DNA of 49,974 nucleotides from CAYXVU01 sp964468725 (GCA_964468725.1 CAYXVU010000011.1:1-49974); one strand, 5' to 3'. Counted from the first letter of the stretch, positions 8,912 through 17,827 are shown. Made by a program: numbers and translations. Notes: a model not told the origin generated them from the sequence alone.

Positions 8912-10090
8912 ATGAGAGATGCGGTAATCGTTTCGGCGTGTCGAACGGCGGTAGGGAAAGCCCCGAAGGGGGGGCTGAAGGATGTCCGAGCAGATGAGAT
9001 GGCAGCAGCGGTTATCAAGGCCGCAGTGGAGCGAACTTCGGGTCTTTCAGAGGAGATGATTGAGGATGTGATTATGGGGTGTGCGACGCCCGAAGCTGAA
9101 CAGGGGATGAATGTGGCGCGACAGTCTGCCTGGTTGGCTGGATTGCCTAAAGAGGTATCGGCTGTGACGATCAATCGTTTCTGTTCTTCGGGTTTGCAGG
9201 CCATAGCCTTTGCGGCGGAGCGCATACGAAGCGGGTGGGCAGACTGCATTGTTGCCGGGGGAGTTGAGACGATGAGTCGCATTCCCATGGGAGGGCATCA
9301 TCTTTCGCCTAGTCCGAAGATTGTCGATAGTTGGCCGGATTATTATTTGAATATGGGGCTGACAGCCGAGAATCTTGCTGAGGAGTTTACGATATCGAGA
9401 GAGGATGCCGATGCCTATTCTTGTGAAAGCCACCGACGAGCCAGCGAAGCGATTGCCGCCGGACGATTCAGAGATGAGATCGTGCCGCTGAGCCTTACGG
9501 GTGTTGAGATTGTTAATGGGAAGCGCGTTCGGAAAGAGAGAGTCTTTGATACGGATGAAGGGCCACGAACCGATACGTCTATGGATGCATTAGGAAAGTT
9601 GCGACCGGTCTTTCAATGGCGGGGCAGCGTAACAGCGGGCAACTCTTCACAGACTTCAGATGGGGCGGCAGCAGCGGTGGTGATGTCGGAAGATCGGGCG
9701 CAAGAGATTGGAGCACAGCCCCTTGCCCGCCTGATTGCCTATGCTACGGCAGGCGTGGCTCCTGAGCGCATGGGGATTGGTCCGGTTATGGCTATTCCCA
9801 AAGCGTTGCGCATGGCGAATTTGAAATTGCAGGATATTGGGTTGATTGAGTTGAACGAAGCCTTTGCAGCGCAGACCTTGGCGGTTGTGCGTGAGGTAGG
9901 GTTGGATTTGGAGAAAACGAACGTCAATGGTGGAGCGATTGCGCTCGGTCATCCGCTCGGTTGTAACGGCGCGAAACTGACTGCCACCTTATTATCCGAA
10001 ATGCGTAGGCGGGATCAGCGGTACGGAATGGTGACCATGTGTGTTGGCGGTGGAATGGGCGCCGCGGGGATTTTTGAATTAGTGAAATAA
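8912..10090 (+). CDS. fadA: Acetyl-CoA acyltransferase (3-ketoacyl-CoA thiolase)
   Basis: 392 residues, a normal thiolase. Cleaves 3-ketoacyl-CoA with CoA to give acetyl-CoA and a shortened acyl-CoA. The nucleophilic Cys is C91 in INRFCSSGLQ. The other catalytic residues are H347 in ALGHPLGCNG and C377 in MCVGGGMGA. The N-terminus RDAVIVSACRTAVGK is typical. It lies 95 bases after fadN and 37 before fadE, matching the fadN-fadA-fadE order of Bacillus. The ATG follows a GAGG-containing site at 8901-8906. Confidence 0.95.
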   Translation: MRDAVIVSACRTAVGKAPKGGLKDVRADEMAAAVIKAAVERTSGLSEEMIEDVIMGCATPEAEQGMNVARQSAWLAGLPKEVSAVTINRFCSSGLQAIAFAAERIRSGWADCIVAGGVETMSRIPMGGHHLSPSPKIVDSWPDYYLNMGLTAENLAEEFTISREDADAYSCESHRRASEAIAAGRFRDEIVPLSLTGVEIVNGKRVRKERVFDTDEGPRTDTSMDALGKLRPVFQWRGSVTAGNSSQTSDGAAAAVVMSEDRAQEIGAQPLARLIAYATAGVAPERMGIGPVMAIPKALRMANLKLQDIGLIELNEAFAAQTLAVVREVGLDLEKTNVNGGAIALGHPLGCNGAKLTATLLSEMRRRDQRYGMVTMCVGGGMGAAGIFELVK

Positions 10091-10127
10091 GGTGAGGAAA
10101 ATGTTATCTGGTTAGAAAGGAAGGAGA

Positions 10128-11918
10128 ATGGCTATGACCAGCTATGCCGAGAAGAGACGAGTTTTGCAAGGGGGCAGCTTTTTGCTTGAGGATCATCAGG
10201 CAGGGGAGATCTTTACGCCTGAGGACTTAAGCGATGAGCATCAGTTGATCGGGCAGACGGCGCGGGAATTTACGGAGAAAGAGATTCTGCCGAGAGATGC
10301 GGAGATTGAGACAAAAGACTTTCAGTTGACCCGGGAATTGCTTCAGAAGGCCGGAGCGTTAGGATTGCTGGCCATTGACATTCCCGAGCAATATGGCGGA
10401 GCCGGACTTGATCTGTTGAGTTCCTTGGTGGCTTCTGAGCAGATGTCTGCGCAAGCCTCATTTAGCGGTTCCATTGGCGCGCACACGACGATTGGCACGT
10501 TGCCGATTGTCTATTTTGGCAATGAAGAGCAGAAGCACAGATATCTGCCGCGACTGGCGACGGCGGAATTGATCGGAGCCTATGCGTTGACAGAGTCCGG
10601 GTCGGGGTCTGACGCTTTGGGGGCAAAGACGAAGGCCGTACTTTCGGAGGATGGGAAGTTCTATACTCTATCGGGTCAGAAGATGTGGATTACCAATGCC
10701 GGATTTGCAGATGTCTTCATTGTCTTTGCGAAGGTGGATGGTGAGAAGTTTACTGCCTTCATTGTTGAGAAAGGTTTTCCTGGGGTGGGCATTGCTCCAG
10801 AGGAACATAAGATGGGGCTGCACGGGTCATCTACTTGTGCGGTGAATCTTGAAGAGGCGCAGGTGCCGGTTGAGAATGTATTGGGTGAGATTGGCAAAGG
10901 GCACCTGATTGCTTTCAACATCTTGAACATCGGGCGTTTGAAGTTGGGGGTAAGCTCAATAGCCGGGTCAAAGCGCCTGGCGACGGTCGCCACGGAATAT
11001 GCCAGGCAGAGGGTTCAATTCGGTGTGCCGATTGCTACCTTTGGATTGATTAAGCATAAATTGGCAGAGATGGCGGTACTGGCATATGTGGCGGAGTGCA
11101 TGATGTATCGGACTGTTGGGATGATTGAGTCGGCGATGGGAACCATTGATCGTGACCAGCCGAAGCAGGCCCTCAAGGCGATAGAAGCCTACGCAGTCGA
11201 GTGTTCAATCATGAAGGTCTTTGGCAGCGAGATTCTTGCTTACTGTGCGGATGAGGCGGTGCAGGTTTTTGGGGGCAATGGATATTCGAAAGATTATCCG
11301 GTTGAGCGTGCCTACAGGGACGCGCGAATCAGCCGTATCTATGAAGGAACGAATGAGATTAATCGCCTGATCATTGCTGGTCAATTGGTGAAGCGCGCCG
11401 TAAAGGGGGAGTATGGTCTCTTTCAAGAGGCTATGAAACTCAGGGACGAAGTTCTGCAGCCGCAGCTTGCAGAGGAGGGGCAGGAGGGGCAATTTGTTGT
11501 TGAGCGAAACGCTTTGCGAGGGGCAAAGAAGATCGCCGTGGCGATTTTGGGCGCGGCGGCGCAGAGATACAAAGAGAAGTTGCAGGAACAGCAGGAGGTT
11601 CTGGCCTGTGCTAGTGATATTCTGATTGATGTCTATGGGATTGAGAGTGCGATCTTGCGAACCGAAAAGCTGTTAGCGATTCGAGGACCGGAATCGTGTG
11701 AGGGGCAGATAGAGGCTGTACGGGTCTTCGCCTGCGAGTCTATGCAGCGGATTGAAGGGAAAGGGAAGGCTGCGCTAGCTACCATGTTTGAAGGCGATGA
11801 GTTGCGACAGATGCTCATGGTCTTAAAGCGTTTTGCGAAGACTGCGCCTGTGGATACGATAGGGGGGCGGCGTAAGATTGCCGACGTACTGATTGAAGCA
11901 GGGAGGTACGCTCTGTAG
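10128..11918 (+). CDS. fadE: Acyl-CoA dehydrogenase, FadE (YusJ) type
   Basis: 596 residues, longer than the usual 380 because of a C-terminal extension of about 190 residues, as in Bacillus FadE (YusJ). It makes the first oxidation of acyl-CoA to trans-2-enoyl-CoA using FAD and passes electrons to ETF. Visible motifs are YALTESGSGSDALGAKT and KMWITNAGFADVF for flavin and substrate, VQVFGGNGYSKDYPVER, and the catalytic-Glu segment RIYEGTNEINRL at about residue 405. The ATG at 10128 follows AAGGAGA. It is the last gene of the fad operon. No etfAB genes are in the window, so the electron acceptor must be encoded elsewhere. Confidence 0.93.
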   Translation: MAMTSYAEKRRVLQGGSFLLEDHQAGEIFTPEDLSDEHQLIGQTAREFTEKEILPRDAEIETKDFQLTRELLQKAGALGLLAIDIPEQYGGAGLDLLSSLVASEQMSAQASFSGSIGAHTTIGTLPIVYFGNEEQKHRYLPRLATAELIGAYALTESGSGSDALGAKTKAVLSEDGKFYTLSGQKMWITNAGFADVFIVFAKVDGEKFTAFIVEKGFPGVGIAPEEHKMGLHGSSTCAVNLEEAQVPVENVLGEIGKGHLIAFNILNIGRLKLGVSSIAGSKRLATVATEYARQRVQFGVPIATFGLIKHKLAEMAVLAYVAECMMYRTVGMIESAMGTIDRDQPKQALKAIEAYAVECSIMKVFGSEILAYCADEAVQVFGGNGYSKDYPVERAYRDARISRIYEGTNEINRLIIAGQLVKRAVKGEYGLFQEAMKLRDEVLQPQLAEEGQEGQFVVERNALRGAKKIAVAILGAAAQRYKEKLQEQQEVLACASDILIDVYGIESAILRTEKLLAIRGPESCEGQIEAVRVFACESMQRIEGKGKAALATMFEGDELRQMLMVLKRFAKTAPVDTIGGRRKIADVLIEAGRYAL

Positions 11919-12327
11919 CCGAGTTTACGGAGTCGGTTTTCGTTGAGAGGATGAGGGAGAGAGTAAGAATTTGGGATGCTCTTGCTCTCTCTCTAATGTA
12001 TGGGGGAGGGTGAAATGGGAGTGAAAGAGGAATTAGAAGGGAAACATCCCTCGAAGTCGCAGTCGCTGCGAAAATCGGGGTTTGGAGTGGCATCTGGGTT
12101 GGAGAGGCTGCGAGGGAAGGGTTTGTCTGATGGCGGCACAACGGGAGGCCGCTTAGATATTTATACAATGATTCCGCATTCAGGGTATTTCGGGATGTAT
12201 CGAACCGGGAGTTTCCACCTTGGGCAGGCATGCTTTGGGCATGAGATGGAGATGTATCGAAGGCAGTATGGCGAGGAGACCTCCAAAGCGGAGAAGTGAG
12301 GCGTAGTGGGAGGGGGGTAAGAAGGTG
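11919..12327. other. Intergenic stretch without a convincing gene
   Basis: Apart from the hairpin near its left end I see no gene here. Open frames on both strands lack a ribosome-binding site and family features. The segment separates the fad operon from the AT-richer lipoprotein, UXS and GCDH block, and carries two GGGNAGGG octamers (12003-12010 and 12114-12121). Confidence 0.6.
11954..11994 (+). terminator. Hairpin after fadE, possible terminator
   Basis: Bases 11954-11967 can pair with 11981-11994: 14 pairs counting two G-T wobbles, with a 13-base loop. The core is GAGAGAGTAAG against CTTGCTCTCTC. It begins 36 bases after the fadE stop, where the operon should end. No T-run follows, so intrinsic termination is uncertain. 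Confidence 0.4.
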
Positions 12328-12681
12328 CTAGATCTTCTCTCCAGCCAATATTCTGAGGGCGGCATCTCTATCTTTCGTGTACTGTACGAGTTTGCGAATT
12401 GCCCAGCCGTCGCTCCCTTTCTCCAAAAGGTAACCGCTATGCTCTTTTTGGATTTTGCCATCTCTTGAAGCGAAATTGTGAACGACGGTGGCGGCTGTGT
12501 AAGCTAGATTGGGGTTATCGGGGGATTGAATGAAACTGTCTATGATGACCTCTTTCGCTCCTAGTGGGATGAGCTTCTTCTCCAGCGCGTTCTTGACTTC
12601 TTGAGTAGTTGAATCGCAAGCGGTGAGAAGGAGAGAGAAGAGCGTGAGGATGGCAAGGGATTTTGAGTTTAAGGTCATCAC
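12328..12681 (-). CDS. Small lipoprotein, function unknown
   Basis: 117 residues. The N-terminus is a lipoprotein signal: Lys after the Met, a hydrophobic stretch (LAILTLFSLLL) and the lipobox LTAC, with Cys22 as the lipidation site. The mature part of about 95 residues is predicted alpha/beta (VKNALEKKLIPLGAKEV, TAATVVHNFASRDGKIQKEH, YLLEKGSDGWAIRKLVQYT). It resembles small periplasmic lipoproteins that carry a single nuclear-transport-factor or cystatin-like fold, but I do not recognise the family. A second Met directly follows the first, so the start may be 12678. It is divergent from the UXS gene, and base composition here is AT-richer than in the fad operon. Confidence 0.75.
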   Translation of the reverse strand: MMTLNSKSLAILTLFSLLLTACDSTTQEVKNALEKKLIPLGAKEVIIDSFIQSPDNPNLAYTAATVVHNFASRDGKIQKEHSGYLLEKGSDGWAIRKLVQYTKDRDAALRILAGEKI

Positions 12682-12704
12682 AGCATGTTTTCTACCTTAT
12701 GGAT

Positions 12705-12733
12705 TTGATTTTATCAAGAGGCTCTATTATAAA
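12705..12733 (+). promoter_or_regulatory. Promoter of the UXS-GCDH unit, with palindrome over the -35
   Basis: TTGATT (12705-12710), 17 bases, TATAAA (12728-12733): a near-consensus sigma-70 promoter ending 24 bases before the UXS start codon. The -35 box is part of a perfect palindrome TTGAT-TTT-ATCAA (12705-12717), which could be an operator. Both are read directly from sequence; activity is inferred. Confidence 0.6.
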
Positions 12734-12756
12734 CGGTAGTTCAATTCATTCAAATC

Positions 12757-13737
12757 ATGAAAGTATTGATTACAGGCGGAGCGGGGTTTCTGGGTTCGCA
12801 TCTCACCGATGCGCTTCTTAGATTGGGGTATAAGGTCGTTGTTCTGGACAATCTCATAACCGGGAATTTGGCCAACCTGTCAGCCAATTTTGGTAATCCA
12901 AACTTCACCTTTATTAAGCAAGACGTAACCGATTATATCTATATTGCAAAGCCTGTGGATTGGGTTGTGCATATGGCCTCTCCCGCAAGCCCAGTGGACT
13001 ATCTCCGATACCCGATACAGACCTTGAAGGTCGGAGCGCTAGGAACGCATAAAGCGTTAGGGTTGGCAAAGAGCCATCGGGCGCGGTTCTTGCTTGCCTC
13101 CACTTCAGAGGTATACGGCGATCCGTTGATTCACCCGCAACGAGAAGAGTACTGGGGAAATGTGAATCCCATAGGGCCGAGGGGGGTGTATGATGAAGCG
13201 AAAAGATTTGCAGAAGCCATAACAATGGCCTATCACCGAGTTCATGGTGTTGATACGCGGATTATCAGAATTTTTAACACCTACGGCCCAAGAATGAGAG
13301 CATCAGACGGGCGGGTAATTTCAAATCTAATTGTTCAGGCGTTAACCGGCCAGCCCTTGACTATTTATGGGAGCGGGGAGCAGACAAGATCTTTTTGTTA
13401 TGTTGATGACTTAATTGAGGGCATTATCAGGTTAATTCGATATAAGCTTGAGTCTGATAACGAGGATATTTATATTCCCATAAACTTGGGAAATCCTAAG
13501 GAGTTCACAATAAATGATCTGGCTCTGACTATTCAGTCATTAACTAAGACAGAGAGCGAAATTGAATTCTGCCCCTTGCCTGTGGATGATCCCAAAATTA
13601 GGAAGCCGTGCATTGAAAGGGCCCAAAGGTGTTTGGGTTGGACTCCTAAGGTTTCTTTGCCTGAGGGCTTGAAGCTTACAATTTCGCACTTTCGGGAGAT
13701 ATTGCTAAAAGAGGAGAGTTACGATGGAAATGCTTGA
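12757..13737 (+). CDS. UDP-glucuronate decarboxylase (UDP-xylose synthase)
   Basis: 326 residues, an extended short-chain dehydrogenase. It probably converts UDP-glucuronate to UDP-xylose with bound NAD+. Motifs are the Rossmann GGAGFLGSH (residues 7-15), MASPASPVDYLRYP, ASTSEVYGDP with the catalytic Ser/Thr, GVYDEAKRFAE with the Tyr-x3-Lys pair, RIFNTYGPRM, and YGSGEQTRSFCYVDDL. The ASTSEVYGDP and WGNVNPIGPRG stretches are diagnostic of the UXS group rather than of generic epimerases. It has its own promoter and ends inside the next gene (14-base overlap). The base composition is AT-richer than in the fad genes. The partner is a glutaryl-CoA dehydrogenase, a functional mismatch that I cannot explain. 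Confidence 0.88.
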   Translation: MKVLITGGAGFLGSHLTDALLRLGYKVVVLDNLITGNLANLSANFGNPNFTFIKQDVTDYIYIAKPVDWVVHMASPASPVDYLRYPIQTLKVGALGTHKALGLAKSHRARFLLASTSEVYGDPLIHPQREEYWGNVNPIGPRGVYDEAKRFAEAITMAYHRVHGVDTRIIRIFNTYGPRMRASDGRVISNLIVQALTGQPLTIYGSGEQTRSFCYVDDLIEGIIRLIRYKLESDNEDIYIPINLGNPKEFTINDLALTIQSLTKTESEIEFCPLPVDDPKIRKPCIERAQRCLGWTPKVSLPEGLKLTISHFREILLKEESYDGNA

Positions 13738-14893
13738 TCTATATATGCTTGATGATCTCCTTTCTGAAGAGGATCGCCTGGTGAGAGATTCGGTTAGGGA
13801 GTATGTTACCAAAGAGGTTGAACCTATTATCGCGGAGTGTTTTGAATTGGGTAAGTTCCCTCGTGAAGTGATTCTCAAGCTTGGTTCACTAGGTCTGTTG
13901 GGTGCAAATTTGCCTGAGAAATATCACTGCGCAGGCGTAAATAACATTGCCTATGGGTTGATTATGCAGGAGCTTGAAGCAGGGGACTCAGGAATCAGAA
14001 GTTTTGCATCTGTTCAGGGAGCTTTATGCATGTTCCCCATTTACCAATTCGGTTCTGAGGAACAAAGGCTGAAGTACTTACCCAGTATGTCGAAGGGGGA
14101 GGTTATTGGTTGCTTTGGCTTAACGGAGCCAAACTTTGGCTCTAACCCCGCGGATATGATAACCAGAGCTGAGAAGGTGCAGAATGGGTGGGTTCTCAAT
14201 GGGTCTAAAGCCTGGATTACGAATGCCTCAATTGCTGATATTGCGATTGTCTGGGCCAAGACTGGAGCTGAGGTAAATAGCATCAGGGGATTTGTTATTG
14301 AAAAAGGGGCTGCTGGATTCACTACGCGCGAAACAAAGAATAAACTGAGTCTAAGGGCATCAGTTACTGGTGAGCTATTCTTTTCAGACTGTTTTGTTCC
14401 GGAAGAAAACCTTTTGCCAGGGGTTAGCGGCCTCAAAGGGCCATTGTCTTGCTTAACACAAGCTCGTTACGGCATTGCATGGGGAGCGATTGGTGCTGCG
14501 ATGAAGTGCTTTCATATCGCTTTAACATACGCTAATGAGAGGATTCAGTTTGGTAAGCCTATCTCTTCTTTTCAATTAACCCAAAGTAAATTGGCCAATA
14601 TGGCAGTTGAGATAACAAAAGCTCAGCTGGTTTGCTTCCGGCTTGGCCAACTAAAAGATCAAGGTAAGCTTCTTCCGCACCAGGTTTCACTTGCTAAATT
14701 GAATAATGTTGCGATGGCACTCGATTGTGCGCGTGTGAGTAGAGGAATACTGGGAGCAAATGGAATAATGTCTGAGTATGCCATAATGAGGCATATGGCA
14801 AACTTGGAGTCCGTTTATACCTATGAAGGGACTCACGAGATTCATACCCTTATTCTTGGGCAGCACTTAACGGGAAAGAGTGCTTTTCAATAA
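13724..14893 (+). CDS. Glutaryl-CoA dehydrogenase
   Basis: 389 residues, a GCDH-type acyl-CoA dehydrogenase that oxidises and decarboxylates glutaryl-CoA to crotonyl-CoA (lysine and tryptophan breakdown) using FAD and ETF. The match to mitochondrial GCDH is close: IRSFASVQGAL with the substrate-binding Arg and Ser, GCFGLTEPNFGSNP, KAWITNASIADI, SLRASVTGE, ARYGIAWGAIGAA, and the catalytic Glu in TYEGTHEIHTLILG. The start ATG at 13724 overlaps the end of the UXS gene and has a GAGGAGA site inside it, so translation is probably coupled. It ends in an AT-rich gap containing a dif-like element and converges on folC. Confidence 0.92.
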   Translation: MEMLDLYMLDDLLSEEDRLVRDSVREYVTKEVEPIIAECFELGKFPREVILKLGSLGLLGANLPEKYHCAGVNNIAYGLIMQELEAGDSGIRSFASVQGALCMFPIYQFGSEEQRLKYLPSMSKGEVIGCFGLTEPNFGSNPADMITRAEKVQNGWVLNGSKAWITNASIADIAIVWAKTGAEVNSIRGFVIEKGAAGFTTRETKNKLSLRASVTGELFFSDCFVPEENLLPGVSGLKGPLSCLTQARYGIAWGAIGAAMKCFHIALTYANERIQFGKPISSFQLTQSKLANMAVEITKAQLVCFRLGQLKDQGKLLPHQVSLAKLNNVAMALDCARVSRGILGANGIMSEYAIMRHMANLESVYTYEGTHEIHTLILGQHLTGKSAFQ

Positions 14894-14921
14894 TTAGGCA
14901 TTAATCAATAATCAATATATC

Positions 14922-14949
14922 AATAAACATAATCTTCATTATCAGACTC
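14922..14949 (-). other. dif-like XerC/XerD recombination site candidate
   Basis: On the minus strand the element reads GAGTCTGATAA, then TGAAGA, then TTATGTTTATT. Against the proteobacterial dif consensus as I remember it (arms RNTKCGCATAA and TTATGTTAAAT, centre TGTATA), the XerC arm matches 8 of 11, the centre 4 of 6 and the XerD arm 9 of 11. Two of these matches are at degenerate positions. It lies in the AT-rich gap between convergent genes, exactly where plus-strand GC skew changes sign, which is where a dif site is expected. AT-rich DNA can match by chance, so the position is the stronger argument. The last base touches the folC stop codon. Confidence 0.45.
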
Positions 14950-16235
14950 TATCGATATGCGGACTTTAGCGCGCCTACGAGTCTTAGTGAGCCCGCTACA
15001 CAGATCACCCCATCTTCCCCTGCTATCGGCATAGCCAATTCCATCGCTTTGGCAAGCGATGGAGCCCGAAGTAACATTTCTCCCTCTTCGAGATGATCTC
15101 CACTGAGGGCACGCTCACCCTCCATACCTACATAAAAAATACTTGTGGCAACCATCTTTAATACCCCTAGCATCCCCCTAAAGTCTTTCTCTTTCATAAA
15201 GGAGGTGATAAATACGACTCTCCGATTGGCATATGCTTCCTTCAGGTAGGCTACCAGCGACAGAGCCCCGGAAACATTATGAGCACTGTCTACCAGCAAA
15301 GGAACTCGTCCCTCTATCAACTCTAATCGCCCTGGCCAGACTACCTCACGCAATCCAGCCAAAACCATATCTCTTGGCAACTCCCAGCCCAATCTCTCTA
15401 AGCATTCCACTGCTTCGATAACAGAGGCCGCATTTGCAGCCTGATGTCGCCCCCTCAAACCGGTCAGAACCCTCTGATAGACTCTTCCTAACGCCGAACT
15501 CTCATAATCAAAACAAGCCCTTCCATCGTCATCTAATTCGACCTTCAGCGGCTCATTAGCAAAGACCGGTAATACCTCCTCGGTCAGGCATTTTCTCATT
15601 AACACATCACCTGCAATCGAATGTCCCTGACGGCCGATCACTACTTGACTGCCTCTCTTTATAACTCCTCCCTTCTCTACCGCAATCTTATAGACCGAAT
15701 CGCCGAGAATCTCTGTATGATCAAGCGCAATTGTAGTAATAATGGACAAACACTGTTTGACCGCGTTGGTCGCATCTAGTCGTCCCCCTAGCCCCACCTC
15801 TAAAACCGCCAACTCGACCTCTTGCTCCCTGAAATACTCAAGCCCAACTGCAGTTATCTGTTCAAAAAAGGTCGGCAAATGCACAAGCCGCCCGACCATG
15901 CACAACCTTTCTGATAATTCCCGTACTTTGCTAACTAACCTCGCAAAGTCATTTTCCGCTATATCCGTTCCCAACACCCGGATTCGCTCCTCCATACGTA
16001 TGAGATGCGGCGAAGTATACAAACCAACACGAAATCCGGATTTACGAAGTACCGATTCGAGCATCGCGGCCACAGAACCCTTACCATTAGTTCCGGCTAT
16101 CACTATAGATTTGAATGCCTCATCGGGATTCCCCATCTCTTCGAGCAGCAGACGAATTGTTTCTAATCCTAACTTTGCAGTCTTATATTCATTTCCGAGG
16201 CCATTCAGGTAGGCGACACTCTCTACATAATTCAC
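14949..16235 (-). CDS. folC: Folylpolyglutamate synthase / dihydrofolate synthase
   Basis: 428 residues, normal for FolC. It joins glutamate to dihydropteroate and adds further glutamates to folates using ATP. Mur-ligase features are the P-loop IAGTNGKGSVAAMLE at about residues 46-60, GLYTSPHLIRMEERIRV, FEQITAVGLEYF, LEVGLGGRLDATNAV at about 146-160, TIALDHTEILGDSV with the metal-binding His, and VDSAHNVSGA in the C-terminal domain. It is the last gene of the minus-strand run after accD (42 bases apart); an accD-folC pair is common in bacteria. No good terminator is seen after it. Confidence 0.95.
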   Translation of the reverse strand: MNYVESVAYLNGLGNEYKTAKLGLETIRLLLEEMGNPDEAFKSIVIAGTNGKGSVAAMLESVLRKSGFRVGLYTSPHLIRMEERIRVLGTDIAENDFARLVSKVRELSERLCMVGRLVHLPTFFEQITAVGLEYFREQEVELAVLEVGLGGRLDATNAVKQCLSIITTIALDHTEILGDSVYKIAVEKGGVIKRGSQVVIGRQGHSIAGDVLMRKCLTEEVLPVFANEPLKVELDDDGRACFDYESSALGRVYQRVLTGLRGRHQAANAASVIEAVECLERLGWELPRDMVLAGLREVVWPGRLELIEGRVPLLVDSAHNVSGALSLVAYLKEAYANRRVVFITSFMKEKDFRGMLGVLKMVATSIFYVGMEGERALSGDHLEEGEMLLRAPSLAKAMELAMPIAGEDGVICVAGSLRLVGALKSAYR

Positions 16236-16277
16236 AGATCAAATCCCTTTATTCTTTTAATCACCAGCTCTGCATCT

Positions 16278-17135
16278 TTACTCTTCACCCTTCACCATAA
16301 AACCAATCAAAGAGATTAGCAGATCCTTTAGCTCTGATCGGCTTACTACATAATCCAACATTCCATGAGCTAAAAGAAACTCTGACCTTTGAAAACCTGC
16401 AGGCAACTTCTGGCGTATCGTCTGCTCAATCACCCGCGGCCCGGCAAACCCGATCAGAGCCCCCGGCTCCGCTATATTTATATCTCCCAACATTGCATAA
16501 CTCGCCGTCACTCCGCCGGTCGTCGGATCAGTTAGCACGGAGATAAATGGGATACCCATCCGGTCCAATCTTGCCAGTTCCGAAGAGATCTTTGCCATCT
16601 GCATCAATGAAAGAGCGCCTTCCTGCATCCTCGCTCCCCCTGATGCCGAAACCAAAACCAGTGGTGACCGATCCCGTACCGCAATCTCCGTCCCCCTAAC
16701 GATTGACTCGCCAACCACGCTTCCTAGTGAACCTCCCACGAAAGCTAGCTCCATACTTCCGACGACACTCCTGATACCGCCAATCTTCCCTACTCCTATA
16801 ATTATCGCATCCTCTATGCTGGCCTCTAACCGAGCCTCTGCCAAACGTTGTACATATCCTTTTCTATCCGAAAACCCCAAGGGGTCAGTTGGAGCCAGAT
16901 GGCCACCGGCAGCCTCCCACTCTCCGTCGTCAAAGATCATTGCCAATCGCTCCGCAGCGCTCAGCCGCCCATGGTGCCCACAGATTGGGCAAACCAACAA
17001 TCCAGTCTCATACTCGCGTACCAGTAATAGCTGCTCGCAAGCAGGACATTTCGCAAATTGCCCTTCCGTCTTTACATTTCGAACTTCGCTAGGACTCGGT
17101 GTTTGCGGTTGAACCTTTCGCTTAAACCAATCCAT
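16278..17135 (-). CDS. accD: Acetyl-CoA carboxylase carboxyltransferase, beta subunit
   Basis: 285 residues, normal length. With AccA it transfers the carboxyl group from carboxybiotin to acetyl-CoA, giving malonyl-CoA for fatty acid synthesis. The N-terminal zinc ribbon has Cys at 30, 33, 49 and 52 (CPAC and CPIC). The crotonase-like core carries SGGARMQEGALSLMQMAK, DPTTGGVTASYAMLGD, and GFAGPRVIEQTIRQKLP. It lies 16 bases after the adenosyltransferase gene and 42 before folC, all on the minus strand. Confidence 0.96.
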   Translation of the reverse strand: MDWFKRKVQPQTPSPSEVRNVKTEGQFAKCPACEQLLLVREYETGLLVCPICGHHGRLSAAERLAMIFDDGEWEAAGGHLAPTDPLGFSDRKGYVQRLAEARLEASIEDAIIIGVGKIGGIRSVVGSMELAFVGGSLGSVVGESIVRGTEIAVRDRSPLVLVSASGGARMQEGALSLMQMAKISSELARLDRMGIPFISVLTDPTTGGVTASYAMLGDINIAEPGALIGFAGPRVIEQTIRQKLPAGFQRSEFLLAHGMLDYVVSRSELKDLLISLIGFMVKGEE

Positions 17136-17151
17136 ATTCCCTTTCCTATTC

Positions 17152-17715
17152 CTACCGCTTACTGAAGTCGGCTAATTTCTCGGATACCTGAACCCGCTCA
17201 TTGACCACCCTGGCTAAAACAAAGAAGAGATCTGAAAGACGATTCAAATAAACCCCAATCTGCGAATTCACCTCTTCTTTCTCGGCAAGCGCAACAAAAC
17301 GCCTCTCTGCCCTTCTTGCTACAGCACGAGCCAAATGCAACCAACTTGCGCCTATGCTCCCTCCCGGCAGAACAAACTCTCTTAAAGGCTTCAACCCCAC
17401 CTCAGCTCTCTCAATCATCCTCTCAATATTCTCCACCATCTTTGCCGTTGTCCGCGGCACCTCAACCTCATGAGGGCTCGCAAGGTCAGCGCCTACCGTA
17501 AAGAGCTGGTTCTGTATCTCCATCAATTGAACAGCGAGTTCGCTATCTCCTAAATTGGCAATCCCCAGACCAACAACCGAGTTTAGTTCGTCCACCTCTC
17601 CATAAGCCTGTACCCGCAGCGAGGCCTTACTCACCCTCTCTCCTCCAACCAAAGAGGTCTCTCCTCTATCCCCCGTACGCGTCACCACCTTTGTAAGTCG
17701 GTTCCCTTTCTTCAT
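17152..17715 (-). CDS. Cob(I)alamin adenosyltransferase, PduO type
   Basis: 187 residues from the ATG at 17715. It transfers the 5'-deoxyadenosyl group of ATP to cob(I)alamin, making coenzyme B12. Motifs are the ATP-binding TRTGDRGETSLVGGERVSK near the N-terminus, RVQAYGEVDELNS, and FVLPGGSIGASWLHLARAVARRAER with the Arg pair that contacts cobalamin and ATP. In-frame starts at 17727 (ATG) and 17754 (TTG) exist. I chose 17715 because the family normally has only a few residues before TRTGD. It heads the minus-strand run with accD and folC and is divergent from hom. A B12-dependent mutase is not in the window. Confidence 0.92.
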   Translation of the reverse strand: MKKGNRLTKVVTRTGDRGETSLVGGERVSKASLRVQAYGEVDELNSVVGLGIANLGDSELAVQLMEIQNQLFTVGADLASPHEVEVPRTTAKMVENIERMIERAEVGLKPLREFVLPGGSIGASWLHLARAVARRAERRFVALAEKEEVNSQIGVYLNRLSDLFFVLARVVNERVQVSEKLADFSKR

Positions 17716-17827
17716 AAGCCACACCATTCTATGTGCCACCCATTTGCTTGTCAAAGTTTCAGTCTTTTGCGTTGCAATCCATTTCTTCCTTCAGTTACCC
17801 TTTCCCTCCCAATAGTAAAAACCCAAT

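Noticed and set aside
12000..12299. 99-codon open frame on the plus strand after fadE
   Set aside because: No ribosome-binding site, low-complexity composition and no recognisable fold or family; likely chance.
12746..12752. TCATTCA half-site before the UXS gene
   Set aside because: No TGAATGA arm at the right distance; not a FadR operator.
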